64,000 bases of DNA from Paramecium sonneborni. Taxonomy: Eukaryota > Ciliophora > Oligohymenophorea > Peniculida > Parameciidae. The notes under the pieces were generated by a model. That model had not been told where the DNA came from. It saw only the letters and a list, made by a program, of their open reading frames with translations, and searched no databases. Position numbers and translations under genes: made by a program. Positions 25,755 to 37,912 of the stretch are shown here, in pieces. The DNA is taken from positions 454,883 to 518,882 of the forward strand of contig CAJJDN010000064.1 of NCBI GenBank assembly GCA_905182985.1. Reading direction: 5' to 3'. The first letter of the stretch is position 1. The number at the start of each line of letters is the position of its first letter.

Positions 25755-26932
25755 AATATAAATAATATAAAAAGCTAAATGTTATTCTCTTTAAATTAAA
25801 AAGAGAATTTAAATAATAAGTAAAAAAAAATTGTAAATATGAAATTTGAATAGATTAATTTTAAAGTAGTACTTTAATTTATGATATATATTCAATTTTG
25901 CATCGAAAATTTATCGCCATATTAAGCTTTAAGATTAATATTGAGCATTTTTAATCTTTCTTTTTTTACTTCAATTGGTTCTTGATTATTTTGAAAGTTT
26001 TTAACATAAGGTGATTTGTGAACCATTCCTGGCAAAAGAATCTTGCTGCCAAAATATGGCATAGACTTTTAATTTTTTTTACCACTCATGACTCTCTCAA
26101 ATCTTTATTATTAATATTCTTAATGAAGTTTTTTAAGTTTCCTAAGACTAACTGAATTTTACAAATCTCCAGAACTTTTGTTGACACTTTCTCTACCGCT
26201 GTCTAAATCCAAAGATCTGTTAACATATTTTCCTAAGGCAGATTTTCTAGAAGAACTTGGAGGACGATAAGATGGAGGTCTATTTAATCTAGTTGTATAT
26301 CTTTGAGCCATTCGATATTTAAGTGGATTATCTATTAAATTATAATTCCTATTGTTTAAATTTGAATTTTAGGTTTTAGGAGATTTTTAAAATTAACCCA
26401 TTTATAAAACAGGAGGTAATTTAAGATGAGATTTTTATTTTTAATGCCTATTATATATTATATAGAAATACCTTTAAACAATATGAGTTTATCCTCCTGT
26501 AATTTAATAGTAAGGAGAATCAACTCCAGGTAAACTAGGAACTTTTTTAGGTCCATTTTAATAACTAGATTTAGATTTTGCACTTTGAACATGTTTAGTT
26601 TATTATTATTAATGAATTTAAGTTCTTAATTATCTAACTTATTCATCTTAAATTGTTTCTTAATATCTTCTTCTTTTTTCTTAAATTTGAAGTTCAACAT
26701 TTTCCTAATTGATTATTGTTATAATAATTACTATTTTAAGTTCTCCTTATTTGATGATTCCTTACAAATAGTTTTTTTAATTTAAATCTTGAATTTATAA
26801 AACTTATTTTGAGATATCAACTTTTCTAATGTCATATTCAAGTAATTATTGTTTCATATCATCTTCGCTTTGTTTTAGAATAGCTTTTTATGTTTTAGCG
26901 TTATCTATTTTTTCTAATAATTTCATTTAATC
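25755..26932. repeat. Direct repeat 3, copy A (1178 bp)
   Basis: Recurs at 26934-28111 (offset 1179) and appears identical. It holds the tail of the kinesin gene plus 137 bp beyond its stop. A single n lies between the copies. Confidence 0.92.
25892..26932 (-). pseudogene. Duplicate 3' part of the kinesin gene (assembly copy)
   Basis: Repeats the C-terminal ~1,040 bp of the kinesin gene, ending GDKFSMQN and TGA at 25894-25892. It has no motor domain upstream because the contig begins here. Probably not a separate locus. Confidence 0.75.
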
Positions 26933-26933
26933 N
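26933..26933. other. Assembly gap, single n
   Basis: One ambiguous base between the two copies of direct repeat 3. Confidence 0.95.
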
Positions 26934-28111
26934 AATATAAATAATATAAAAAGCTAAATGTTATTCTCTTTAAATTAAAAAGAGAATTTAAATAATAAGT
27001 AAAAAAAAATTGTAAATATGAAATTTGAATAGATTAATTTTAAAGTAGTACTTTAATTTATGATATATATTCAATTTTGCATCGAAAATTTATCGCCATA
27101 TTAAGCTTTAAGATTAATATTGAGCATTTTTAATCTTTCTTTTTTTACTTCAATTGGTTCTTGATTATTTTGAAAGTTTTTAACATAAGGTGATTTGTGA
27201 ACCATTCCTGGCAAAAGAATCTTGCTGCCAAAATATGGCATAGACTTTTAATTTTTTTTACCACTCATGACTCTCTCAAATCTTTATTATTAATATTCTT
27301 AATGAAGTTTTTTAAGTTTCCTAAGACTAACTGAATTTTACAAATCTCCAGAACTTTTGTTGACACTTTCTCTACCGCTGTCTAAATCCAAAGATCTGTT
27401 AACATATTTTCCTAAGGCAGATTTTCTAGAAGAACTTGGAGGACGATAAGATGGAGGTCTATTTAATCTAGTTGTATATCTTTGAGCCATTCGATATTTA
27501 AGTGGATTATCTATTAAATTATAATTCCTATTGTTTAAATTTGAATTTTAGGTTTTAGGAGATTTTTAAAATTAACCCATTTATAAAACAGGAGGTAATT
27601 TAAGATGAGATTTTTATTTTTAATGCCTATTATATATTATATAGAAATACCTTTAAACAATATGAGTTTATCCTCCTGTAATTTAATAGTAAGGAGAATC
27701 AACTCCAGGTAAACTAGGAACTTTTTTAGGTCCATTTTAATAACTAGATTTAGATTTTGCACTTTGAACATGTTTAGTTTATTATTATTAATGAATTTAA
27801 GTTCTTAATTATCTAACTTATTCATCTTAAATTGTTTCTTAATATCTTCTTCTTTTTTCTTAAATTTGAAGTTCAACATTTTCCTAATTGATTATTGTTA
27901 TAATAATTACTATTTTAAGTTCTCCTTATTTGATGATTCCTTACAAATAGTTTTTTTAATTTAAATCTTGAATTTATAAAACTTATTTTGAGATATCAAC
28001 TTTTCTAATGTCATATTCAAGTAATTATTGTTTCATATCATCTTCGCTTTGTTTTAGAATAGCTTTTTATGTTTTAGCGTTATCTATTTTTTCTAATAAT
28101 TTCATTTAATC
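26934..28111. repeat. Direct repeat 3, copy B (1178 bp)
   Basis: Second copy of 25755-26932; continues without break into the rest of the kinesin gene. Confidence 0.92.
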
Positions 28112-29644
28112 AAACTTATCTTAAGTACGACCTTTTTAATATTATAGGAAACCAATATTTTATTAGTAATGATTTTATTATTGTTCCATATCATATAATT
28201 TATTTTTAGCTTCAATAATATCAGAAATATTTTAATTAATAATAGATTCTAATTCATTGACCTATTACTTCAAGCTTAATTAGGGGACAGAAATAGTTTT
28301 TTAAGTAATAGAAGGTAATCCTATTATATAGATTTATTTAAATACTTGATTAAGGTGTAATGGAGTTTAACTATTATTGTTGAATCAACAATTTAAGTTC
28401 TTCATTTTCTTATCGCAGATTTTGAATGAGTTATGCATAATTACTGATATGATTTTATGCAACTAAAACATTTCTATTTGCAACAGTTTTAATATTCTTG
28501 GCTCTATTAGCATAGACTAAAGTATTATAGGTTTCTTCAAAACTAGAAACAGAAGGTGTAACATTAGAAATCATAACAGTTCTACAATTTCCACCTAATG
28601 AATCTTTTAATAGTCTAGTTAATTTAGAATTTCTAAAAGGAATGAATGGATTTTTGATTCCTTTTTCATTCGCTTCTGATAATGATTGAATGCAGTTTCC
28701 TAAAACCAATAATGATTTATTAATATTAGCGCCTTCAACCATTCTTTAACCTCTATTATTTGTATTTGCTGCTCTTTCACTCCCAGCCAAATCTACTAAA
28801 CTAAATTTACTTTAAATAATTTATTCTTATAATCCAGCAGCTTTATCTTTACATTATACTTGTATTTATAATATTGCATGAGATCTAGAAGATTCTTTAT
28901 TTGCATCTGTTGCTTCTTTAGATCTATTTCTATTGCCAACCTTTAAAAGTGATAACACTTCATTAACTGTTTTAACATCAATTTCAATAACACCTGCTAT
29001 TTATATACCATTATTTTTATCTTCTCTAATTTCTAAATTTTTATCTTCTGATGTCAATAAATCTCTAATATTCTCATTATAGATTTCAACATATGAAATC
29101 TTAAATTATGTGTCTTTAAATCTATCTGACTAAGAATAATTAAATAAAGATTGTAATGCTCTTGGCATTAAACCTACTTCTTATGGTGTTCCTATCATTC
29201 TATTGTAAATTCTATTATTTATACGTAAATGTCTTCCCAGAACCTGTTGCACCATAACAAAACACTGTTGTATTGAAACCTTCCAATACTCCTTCCAATA
29301 AAAACTCTGTTGTGTTTTCATATATCTTCTATTATGGCGTCCATTAATCAAATACAAAGTCAAATGCAAAGTTTGTTTCTTTCAATCTATTTTTTCTTAA
29401 TAACTATTATATATTATATCAAATATACATCATCATCTCTTTCTGATTCTGGATCCATCAATACTATCATTTTACCATCTAATATTCTTATTGTTTCAAA
29501 CTCTGATACACTTCTCTCCTTCTAGTTTAAAGGTCTAACTCTTATTGCTACCTAATTTATTAAAATACCAAATACTAAAATATTGCTAGATCCATTTTTT
29601 AATTCTTCCAAAAATTTCTTTGTTTCATTCTCAAATTAATGCAT
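27071..29644 (-). CDS. Kinesin motor protein, kinesin-8-like
   Basis: Start ATG 29644-29642, stop TGA 27073-27071. Removing introns of 24, 25 and 25 nt near the start gives [12 protein letters not shown], a DPESERDDD stretch, [28 protein letters not shown] (P-loop), then [18 protein letters not shown] (switch I), [14 protein letters not shown] (switch II) and [19 protein letters not shown]-like insert and the FVFDxVFD phrase fit the kinesin-8 (Kip3/KIF18) group, which shortens microtubules at plus ends in spindle and cilia; kinesin-8 is inferred, kinesin is certain. After the neck, a coiled coil ([19 protein letters not shown]) and a polar tail with several further short introns follow. Total length about 800 residues. 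The tail is duplicated by direct repeat 3. Confidence 0.9.
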
Positions 29645-29778
29645 TTTAAGATAGTGTATTATATATATTAATAAAATAATTAGATAATAAATAAATTATC
29701 ACTATCAAAAACATTAAGAAATCATTATCTATAAACTATATAATTTTTATTTTAATAATATCAATCAACTTTTCCAAA

Positions 29779-31126
29779 ATGGGAAATTGTTAACAGTGCA
29801 ATAATATTGGTCCAGTTAATTAGACAGCAGAAATTAGAACAAAATTAACTATATTAACTAAGTCTAAACAAACTCTTAATTTTGAAAATAAGTTTACTCC
29901 TCAAAATATATAAGGAGTTATTAAAATACAGGCTCTATTTAAAGGATATATGGCTAGAAAGTACTACTATAATGAAAAATTTGTATTAGATAATTTTCTA
30001 TTCTATCCACATAACAAAAGCATAGTTCACCAATTTTAAATCATGAAATTTTTGGATTTGATTCTCTCAGTAACAATAATGATTCACCAAATTTGCCTTA
30101 GTCTTTATTAATCAAAAAAAACATGATATAAGATAATTTATTAGATGAAGAATAGACAAATAAAAAATTAGCTGAAGTTAATAAAAAAACTTAATATAAT
30201 TGTTAAAAAGATATTCCTGATAATGAAAGTTAGGTTTCAGAATTTAGCCATGCATCAAGTCTAAAAAAATAATTCTCTTTTGATATGAATAGTCTTTGTT
30301 TTATTCCAAAAAGCAAAAACGATTAATTATTGATTTAAACTGAATAATAAATAAAACTACCAATAATCTAAATGATTAATGGAGCTTTCTATGAAGGCTA
30401 ATGGAAGAATGGAAAAGCAAATGGTTTTGGTAAATATATATTAACAGACACTTCATCTTATGTTGGAGAATGGGTTAATAATAAAGCCAACGGTTTTGGT
30501 ACATTTTAATTACAAGATGGAGAATATTTTAGAGGATTTTGGATTGAAAATACAGTTGAAGGATAAGGTAAATATACGTTTGCAGATGGAACCTTTTATG
30601 AAGGAGAATGGAAAAATGATTTACCAAATGGTATTGGAATTTAAACTTATTCTAATGGTTGGAAATTTCAAGGTATAAATATTAAATATCTAAGAAAGGA
30701 AGTTTTTTAAATGGAATCAAAAATGGATAAGGATTATTACAATTTCCAGATGGATCTATTTATTAAGGATTCTTTGAAAGAGATGTTCCATCAGGAATAG
30801 GTACTCTTAAATTTTAAGATGGAAGAAATTATGTTGGAGATTGGAAAAATGGACAAAAAAATGGAAAAGGAATATTTTAATGGCCAGATGGATCTAAATA
30901 TGATGGATATTATGTTAATGATGAAAGAGAAGGTTATGGAATTCTTTTTTGGCCAAATGGTTAAAAATATCTTGGTTTATGGAAATAAGGATTATTTCAT
31001 GGAAATGGATAACTTATTAAACCTAATGGTACTTCTATCAGAGGTAAATGGATCAAAGGAAAAAGAATTCAATCTAAATTAAATACTAATGTATCAGGAA
31101 AAACTAAAACTTCTTAAATTGATTGA
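29779..31126 (+). CDS. MORN-repeat protein with IQ-like motif and possible N-myristoylation
   Basis: ATG 29779 to TGA 31124-31126. It starts MGNCQQCNN, so Gly2 with Cys4 and Cys7 could be myristoylated and palmitoylated. An IQ-like helix follows (VIKIQALFKGYMARKYYY). A low-complexity Asn/Ser/Lys region leads to at least nine MORN repeats: GAFYEGQWKNGKANGFGKY, SYVGEWVNNKANGFGTF, TFYEGEWKNDLPNGIGI, NYVGDWKNGQKNGKGIF, KYDGYYVNDEREGYGIL and others. A 26-nt intron (30673-30698) splits one repeat; a second one near 29992 (about 38 nt) is less certain. MORN proteins attach cytoskeleton to membranes and are common in ciliate cortex and cilia. Confidence 0.88.
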
Positions 31127-31204
31127 ATGTTTATGTCATTATTACTCATTTATAGATTTTATTTGTTTATAACTATTCTTTTAATATATATAATATAGAT
31201 TATA

Positions 31205-31777
31205 TCATTTTTTTATAGTATTTTATTTCTATTCTAAAGTCTTCATAAAATATGTTTGATTGTGTTTATAATACAGTGAAACATTAGTTTTATTTTCTGA
31301 TACAAAATAATAAGCCCAAAGACAATTTCCAAAGAATTATTTACCACACAATTAACCTAATTTTGTTTGTAAAAACTATTCTATTTATTTTTTCATAACA
31401 TTGTCATGTGGAATGCTTTTAAATCTAATCCATGCTTTATTATTCTGATATGATCTCAAAGCCCCATCTAGACTATTCTAAATAATATTTTATATGTATT
31501 TTTTCATCACACGTGCGATGTTTTTAGGGATATTTTTAGTTTCTCCTGGCTTTCTTCTTTAAGGCTAAATTCTAACTATTTATCTCTTCAATCTAAGAAC
31601 ATTCTCATTTTAAATAATCTTTTGATCTAGATCATCAATAGAATTGATTATCTCAGAATTTATTGAGTGATCTGAAAGATAATTTTAAATTTAAATATCT
31701 CCAAAACCTTGCCTACTTTGATCTTAAGCATTATCTTCACTATAGAATGAGTCCAATACATCATTTAAAATTCTCAT
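31205..31777 (-). CDS. Unknown basic protein
   Basis: Intronless frame, ATG 31777-31775 to TGA 31207-31205, 190 residues. First third acidic (VLDSFYSEDNAQDQS, SEIINSIDDLDQKI), middle basic (LKRQIVRIQPQRRKPGETKN), then helices with aromatic residues (YQNNKAWIRFKSIPHDNVM, FFGNCLWAYYFVSENK). The basic middle could bind nucleic acid. No family recognised; tail-to-tail with the MORN gene. Confidence 0.6.
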
Positions 31778-31987
31778 TATGACTTAAATATAATTTAAAT
31801 TATTTTTTTAAAGATTTAAATAAATTGTAAAATATAAATTAATAATTAACGATTAAAATAAATCATGATATTTTTAGAATGATTGAATATATTATAAATT
31901 AAATAATATTAAATTAGAGAAATTTAAATTCAAATTAGGAATTTTAGAATTAAGAGAAAGCTATATATATATAATAAATAGTTGTAT

Positions 31988-33190
31988 TCATACTAATAAT
32001 TCATGAATAAATCTTTCAGTTAATGCATTTACTTGCAATCTTGTTTACTTAATTAAATTATCAAGAAGTTAAGAGGATTCAAAAGGTAAATCATTTGTGT
32101 ATTACTTTGCCTTTTTAGGTTCCCTTCCCAATATTAAATTATTTAATGGAAAATCTTTTTTATTTAGCACTTTATCAATAATATTATTTTCTAAGTTTAT
32201 TAAGTCTGATAATTCTAATATTTAAGCATTATGTTCAACAAATAAAGTTGTGAAAGTTGAAATTTATGGTAGCATTTATTCTAATTCTTTCATGTCTTTT
32301 TCAATGTTTTAATATCCAGTTAATTACTTTTCCAAATTATAAATTTGTTCTTATTATTTATAATATTCAGGTCTTATCATATCTAATTGACTTTTAAGTG
32401 ATCTCATGATTTCATCATTTTCCTTATCTTTATATTCTAATTGTTTCTAACTCTCTTTTAATTACCCTAAACAAAAATATATAATACTTCGTTAATAAAG
32501 TAATTTAATCATTCATACTAATCATCTATAAACTTAACTTAGTATTTTAACTTTATTCAAATCTAAGTTATTCATTTAAATGATTATTCTATATTTATAA
32601 TTACTAGTTCAATTTTATTAATGTTCCTTTATCTCTTTCGCTTAAATTAAATCCTTCTATTATTGACTAAACATGATAATGAGAATATTAGTACATTTGC
32701 CCTTCCTTTTTTTGGAGAACTTTCACCTTTTTTACTTCTAGCTGTTATAGTAGGATTTCTACTATTACTATCTGATGAAAACATGTCAAATAAATTTTGA
32801 GTAGATGGTTATAAGGACATCAAATTAGGATATGCACTTTTCCTTTCTTTTTTTTCAGTAACCTAAATTTAAGTTATTGTAGATTAATACAAAATTTTAT
32901 AAATCACCCTTCCATTTTTAATTATCTAATATTTTCTAAATATTTTTTTTTTCAGATATCCTCTCAGTTTAATCACCCTTGTTTTAACTAATCTTTTTCT
33001 TTTTTTATTTATCCTAATTAAACTGTTATTATCTTTATTAAAGGATTTCTTCCAATTTTTTTAGTAATGTTTAAGGTTTTATTTATTGACCACTTTCTTA
33101 TTTTTAAGAGTTTTGATTAACACTTGATGATCGATAAGTTTTAGAGTAAGAAGAAGTTGGATATTTTTAAAGCAAATTTTCATAATCCAT
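31988..33190 (-). CDS. Coiled-coil protein, unknown
   Basis: Start ATG 33190-33188, stop TGA 31990-31988. N-terminal ~180 residues are Ser/Lys/Gln-rich and disordered-looking (YPTSSYSKTYRSSSVNQN, TARSKKGESSPKKGR). After a 28-nt intron a long coiled coil begins (GFNLSERDKGTLIKLNQQLQ, LEYKDKENDEIMRSLKSQLD, LEKQLTGYQNIEKDMKELE) and continues to a globular-looking end (QLLDNLIKQTRLQVNALTERF). A second short intron near 32490 is needed but its edges are not resolved. Predicted size near 370 residues. Structural protein, perhaps cortical or basal-body, but this is a guess. It is divergent from the LITAF gene with 92 bp between starts. Confidence 0.65.
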
Positions 33191-33282
33191 TTAACGAATT
33201 ATATATTATTATTCATTCATTAATTATATAAACTTTTGTTATTATTATTTTTTTTAATTATAATATATAAACTATAATACTA

Positions 33283-33802
33283 ATGTAGAATAATCAACAT
33301 ATCTAACTTTAATCAGAAATAACTCCAACCCCAAATGAAGGATAATTATCTTAAGTGGTTTATCCATCGCTTCAGAATTAACAAATATAAATTGGGTAAC
33401 CTATATAATTACCAATTCCACCATAATAAATTATTCATCAAGTGCCTTATCAATAATAACCATATACCTCCTCTGAATAGGCAGTTTACAACCCTTAAAC
33501 TATTTTAACAAGTAAATTCAAATTATATTAAAGTTTAACCTATATATACTAAATATCCAAGTATAATAACTTGTATTTACTGCTAAAAATAAGTGTAAAC
33601 AGTTGTAAATTATGAACCAGGCACTGGTACTTACTTAGTTGGAGGTATATTAGCAGCTTTAGGACTTTGGTTGGGGTATATCTAAATTTAAATTTAAAGT
33701 TGCTGTTTAATACCGTGTTTCATATAAGATTGTAAAGATGCTATACATTTTTGTCCATCATGTCAGGCAAATGTTGGAAAGAAGAGATTTATTTTTGATT
33801 GA
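33283..33802 (+). CDS. LITAF-domain protein
   Basis: ATG 33283 to TGA 33800-33802 with introns of 22 and 24 nt; about 156 residues. The first ~80 residues are a Pro/Gln-rich tail (QIGQPIQLPIPPQQ, VPYQQQPYTSSEQ). The LITAF domain follows: ITCIYCQKQVQTVVNYEPG, a hydrophobic membrane-dipping segment GGILAALGLWLG, then CCLIPCFIQDCKDAIHFC, and PSCQANVG. The two CxxC-type knuckles (CIYC and CPSC) bind one zinc ion and hold the hydrophobic part on endosomal or lysosomal membranes. The Pro-rich N-terminus commonly recruits ESCRT or ubiquitin-ligase partners in animals; no PPxY is evident here. Confidence 0.88.
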
Positions 33803-34273
33803 TTAAATATATATTATGGAATGGATAGATTCAATTCTCATTTTATTTTATTTCCTAATTATGAATATTTATGAAAATTTTAAATATATTTTATATAGTT
33901 TTAGAGTCTTAATTTGTTATATATACTATTTTTAATTTATTCAAATTAGTTAAAATAACAGTAAATTTTAAATATTTGTAAATATATATTTGTTTTATTT
34001 TGATAAAAACTCTATGAGTTAGTTATGTTGATTTGAGAATCTTAAATCTATGTTTTTTAAATTCTAATAATTTGTAAAAACAGATAACCTTAAAATAATT
34101 TAATATATATTTTATTTGAATCACCTGCATTCAATTTTAACTTGGAATAAGAACTGAAAGCAGGAGAAAAAGAAGATTTCGCTTTTTTGTTTGTGTTCAA
34201 CCAAAATAGAGACTTTAATCAATTATCCTCATTTTTTATAGTTATTCTTAGTGTGTGAAAAATATTGAAAAAT
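33803..34273. other. Intergenic, AT-rich with one possible hairpin
   Basis: No coding frame recognised. CCTGC at 34124-34128 can pair with GCAGG at 34160-34164. The patch around it is less AT-rich than its surroundings, which would fit a small RNA gene, but I see no family signature. Confidence 0.35.
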
Positions 34274-35939
34274 ATGATTAATGAAAAATTGAGAAAATAG
34301 CTTTAAAATAGGCCCACAAAAGTCCTCTGTGCTGTGTGGGAAGACAAAATTCCTATTTATGCTCCTTATTAAAAATAACATTTAACACATTATTTTCATT
34401 TAAGCAGTTTTTAGAAGAGTTCTAAAAAAAAAAAGAATGTTAGAAACCTTAAATTATGTCCATCTTAATCTGATAGGAGATAAAACAGCTGATTAGTATT
34501 GATAAGTAATAAATTAATTTTAATTTATTTTTCAATTATATAAATTTTAATAATTATTGATCAAAAATTAAAATAACTTTATATCTTAGGTTCTAGATTT
34601 TTTAATGAAAGATAAAATGAGCTAATTTAAATAATTATAATAATAATGTAGTAATTTAATATTCAAAATCAATTTAACATGCTGAATCCACACTATAATT
34701 TATGAAAAAATTATTCAAAATGATGAAAATAAATTTGAAAATTTAAAGCAGTTATGCTTGAATATTAAAAAAAAGATAATTTAATTATATTAAACTACAA
34801 TTAACCTGATTCCATTAATTTAACCTGAATAAAAATATATCGGGATTTATTTGCAATATCTTTTAGAATCATTTTTGTAATTTATATACTTTAAGAGGTA
34901 TCTATTAATGCTCAAACAATATTTCTTGATAGTATACCTCTTACAATTATAATTATTATAGTATTAATAATGGATTTTTTTATAAGAATCAACGCACATC
35001 AATATATAAATGGATAAACTTTTAGAGATGGATGGAGATTGATAGTTTTATAAATTTAAAGATAATTTTTCATTGATATCAGTATTAATGGTATTTTTAT
35101 TTATAATTCCTTAAAATTCGCATTATGATTTATTTAGATTAATAAATTTAACATAATATTCTTATATATATACTATCTAAAAGTTAATAATACTCATATT
35201 TCAAAAGACCTTAAAGGGGAATATTGGGATTATTAAAAATTGATGGTAGCGCTCTTTTACAATTTACATTTATTTAATTGTTTTTGATTTTGGATTTCTA
35301 GTTAATAAATTAAGGATTCATGGATTGATATTAAAGATTTAGGAGATAAATGATGGTAATTTCAATATTTGAAAGCTTTTTGTTGCTATTTTAACTATAG
35401 GATATTATACCTGAGAATTCAAAAGAAAAAATTATAACAATTATTTATATTTTGGTTCTTGCTAATTGTTTTCAGATTGTTTAAATTATATGCAAGGGAT
35501 CATGAAAGATATTACATAGAATCAAATGGAAAGAGATTAAAAATGAAAGAAATCAATAAAAACAAGAATAAAAGATTTTATTATTAATGAATTTTCATAA
35601 ATTTAAAAGAATTAAAAATTAATTAAGAATGATGTATAATCAAGGAATTAAATATTAATAAGTTAATAAGAGTTAGTTAAATATTACTTTTAAAGTTCTA
35701 TCTCAAATCTCAATCATTATTTGAATATATTATTTAAGATAAAAATATTTTGCAATACTTATACAATTAATTTTAATGAAATTTCATTAAAGAATTATAA
35801 AAAAAGTAGATATATAATAAATCGTATTTTTAAAAGTCCGAATATTATAAAGTATTATGAAATTGAAAAATCAGAGAAATATAGAATAGCAAGATTAAAT
35901 ATGAAACAAAAAAATACTAAAACGACAAGGAGAATCTAA
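34274..35939 (+). pseudogene. Decayed voltage/cyclic-nucleotide-type K+ channel
   Basis: Remnants of a ciliate EAG/CNG-like K+ channel occur in order but in different frames separated by TGA. They include an N-terminal stretch (KFENLKQLC near 34,740), membrane segments (FAISFRIIFVIYIL; FLDSIPLTIIIIIVLIMDFF near 34,940), the S3-S4 phrase QTFRDGWRLIVL, a pore approach SWIDIKDLGDK interrupted by TGA near 35350, then VAILTIGY, after which the frame breaks. The expected TIGYGD filter is not intact: TIGY is followed by Y, T and TGA at 35385-35415, and the DIIPENSKEKI phrase continues only in another frame. The C-linker region (RIKDFIINEF) is also shifted. No set of short introns repairs this, so I call it a pseudogene. 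Its last 308 bp fall into direct repeat 4. Confidence 0.65.
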
Positions 35940-36771
35940 ATAAAATCATTCATCCTTTAAAGAATAGTTTAACAAAAATCTTAAATTTTTATTATTTAAA
36001 GAACTCCATTCTTAAGATGTTGATTGGGCTAACCAAATTTTATCAAACATCTAATTATAAAAATAAATTACTTCTGAAAATGGAATAAATTATTTATACA
36101 CATTCTTTGTTATACGTTTCTGGAGTTCTTTTTTTTCTTCCAATTCATATTTTTCTGGTTAATTTAAATTTACTTTTCCTTTCATAGCTCTTCCTATTTG
36201 TTCACTAAATCCTTTTTCTTTCTCAACTTTCTAATGAGAATATAATATATTATTACTATTTAGACTTCTCGAATAATTTCTTCATTTGGTATTAAAAAAT
36301 CTATACCAAAAATTGAGGTTATAATAATATCAACCAAAGCTGAATACTCTCCAATTTATAACCCTGTACGTCTCCAAATAAATGAATGCATATTTTTCAT
36401 ATTGATTTATTCAATTAAGTATGTTTTCAAAAACAATTTAATTTCATGAAGTTCATTTTCTGTATATTTGATATATTTTTTAGTTTCTTAATCTAATACT
36501 GGATGATTAGATATTTATTTAGCAATTTTAGCCGAAAGTTAATCTAGAAGAAGTTTAGAATTTTTATCATCACATTAGTAATTGGCATTAAAATTATCAA
36601 AAAAAGGTTACAAATTTTTATTAATATCTTTTTCTGGTTATTAAATAGTTGCTATAATTCTATGTTAATATTCTTCAAGAATATATTTTTCTAATTCTCT
36701 AGAAGTTAAAAGTTATAATTCATTAGTTGTTAACTAAATGTATTTTACATATTATTATACTTTATGATAAT
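35632..36771. repeat. Direct repeat 4, copy A (1140 bp)
   Basis: Recurs at 36773-37912 (offset 1141), apparently identical, with a single n between. Contains the end of the K+ channel relic and the C-terminal part of the large membrane-protein gene. Confidence 0.92.
35946..36771 (-). pseudogene. Duplicate 3' part of the large membrane-protein gene (assembly copy)
   Basis: Repeats the last ~826 bp of the gene at 37087-40336, ending NYSLKDE and TGA 35948-35946. It is cut at the n and has no start. Confidence 0.75.
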
Positions 36772-36772
36772 N
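36772..36772. other. Assembly gap, single n
   Basis: One ambiguous base between the two copies of direct repeat 4. Confidence 0.95.
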
Positions 36773-37912
36773 ATGTATAATCAAGGAATTAAATATTAAT
36801 AAGTTAATAAGAGTTAGTTAAATATTACTTTTAAAGTTCTATCTCAAATCTCAATCATTATTTGAATATATTATTTAAGATAAAAATATTTTGCAATACT
36901 TATACAATTAATTTTAATGAAATTTCATTAAAGAATTATAAAAAAAGTAGATATATAATAAATCGTATTTTTAAAAGTCCGAATATTATAAAGTATTATG
37001 AAATTGAAAAATCAGAGAAATATAGAATAGCAAGATTAAATATGAAACAAAAAAATACTAAAACGACAAGGAGAATCTAAATAAAATCATTCATCCTTTA
37101 AAGAATAGTTTAACAAAAATCTTAAATTTTTATTATTTAAAGAACTCCATTCTTAAGATGTTGATTGGGCTAACCAAATTTTATCAAACATCTAATTATA
37201 AAAATAAATTACTTCTGAAAATGGAATAAATTATTTATACACATTCTTTGTTATACGTTTCTGGAGTTCTTTTTTTTCTTCCAATTCATATTTTTCTGGT
37301 TAATTTAAATTTACTTTTCCTTTCATAGCTCTTCCTATTTGTTCACTAAATCCTTTTTCTTTCTCAACTTTCTAATGAGAATATAATATATTATTACTAT
37401 TTAGACTTCTCGAATAATTTCTTCATTTGGTATTAAAAAATCTATACCAAAAATTGAGGTTATAATAATATCAACCAAAGCTGAATACTCTCCAATTTAT
37501 AACCCTGTACGTCTCCAAATAAATGAATGCATATTTTTCATATTGATTTATTCAATTAAGTATGTTTTCAAAAACAATTTAATTTCATGAAGTTCATTTT
37601 CTGTATATTTGATATATTTTTTAGTTTCTTAATCTAATACTGGATGATTAGATATTTATTTAGCAATTTTAGCCGAAAGTTAATCTAGAAGAAGTTTAGA
37701 ATTTTTATCATCACATTAGTAATTGGCATTAAAATTATCAAAAAAAGGTTACAAATTTTTATTAATATCTTTTTCTGGTTATTAAATAGTTGCTATAATT
37801 CTATGTTAATATTCTTCAAGAATATATTTTTCTAATTCTCTAGAAGTTAAAAGTTATAATTCATTAGTTGTTAACTAAATGTATTTTACATATTATTATA
37901 CTTTATGATAAT
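36773..37912. repeat. Direct repeat 4, copy B (1140 bp)
   Basis: Second copy of 35632-36771. Bases 36773-37080 repeat the tail of the K+ channel relic; the rest continues upstream into the complete membrane-protein gene. Confidence 0.92.

Noticed and set aside
28455..28742. Free-standing 95-residue gene on the minus strand
   Set aside because: It is an internal exon piece of the kinesin motor (switch II to neck), cut by TAA read as stop.
30460..31082. Two small genes rich in Met and Lys
   Set aside because: Out-of-frame shadows of the MORN repeats.
35721..37080. Pair of 72-residue genes
   Set aside because: They are the C-terminal piece of the K+ channel relic, seen twice because of direct repeat 4.
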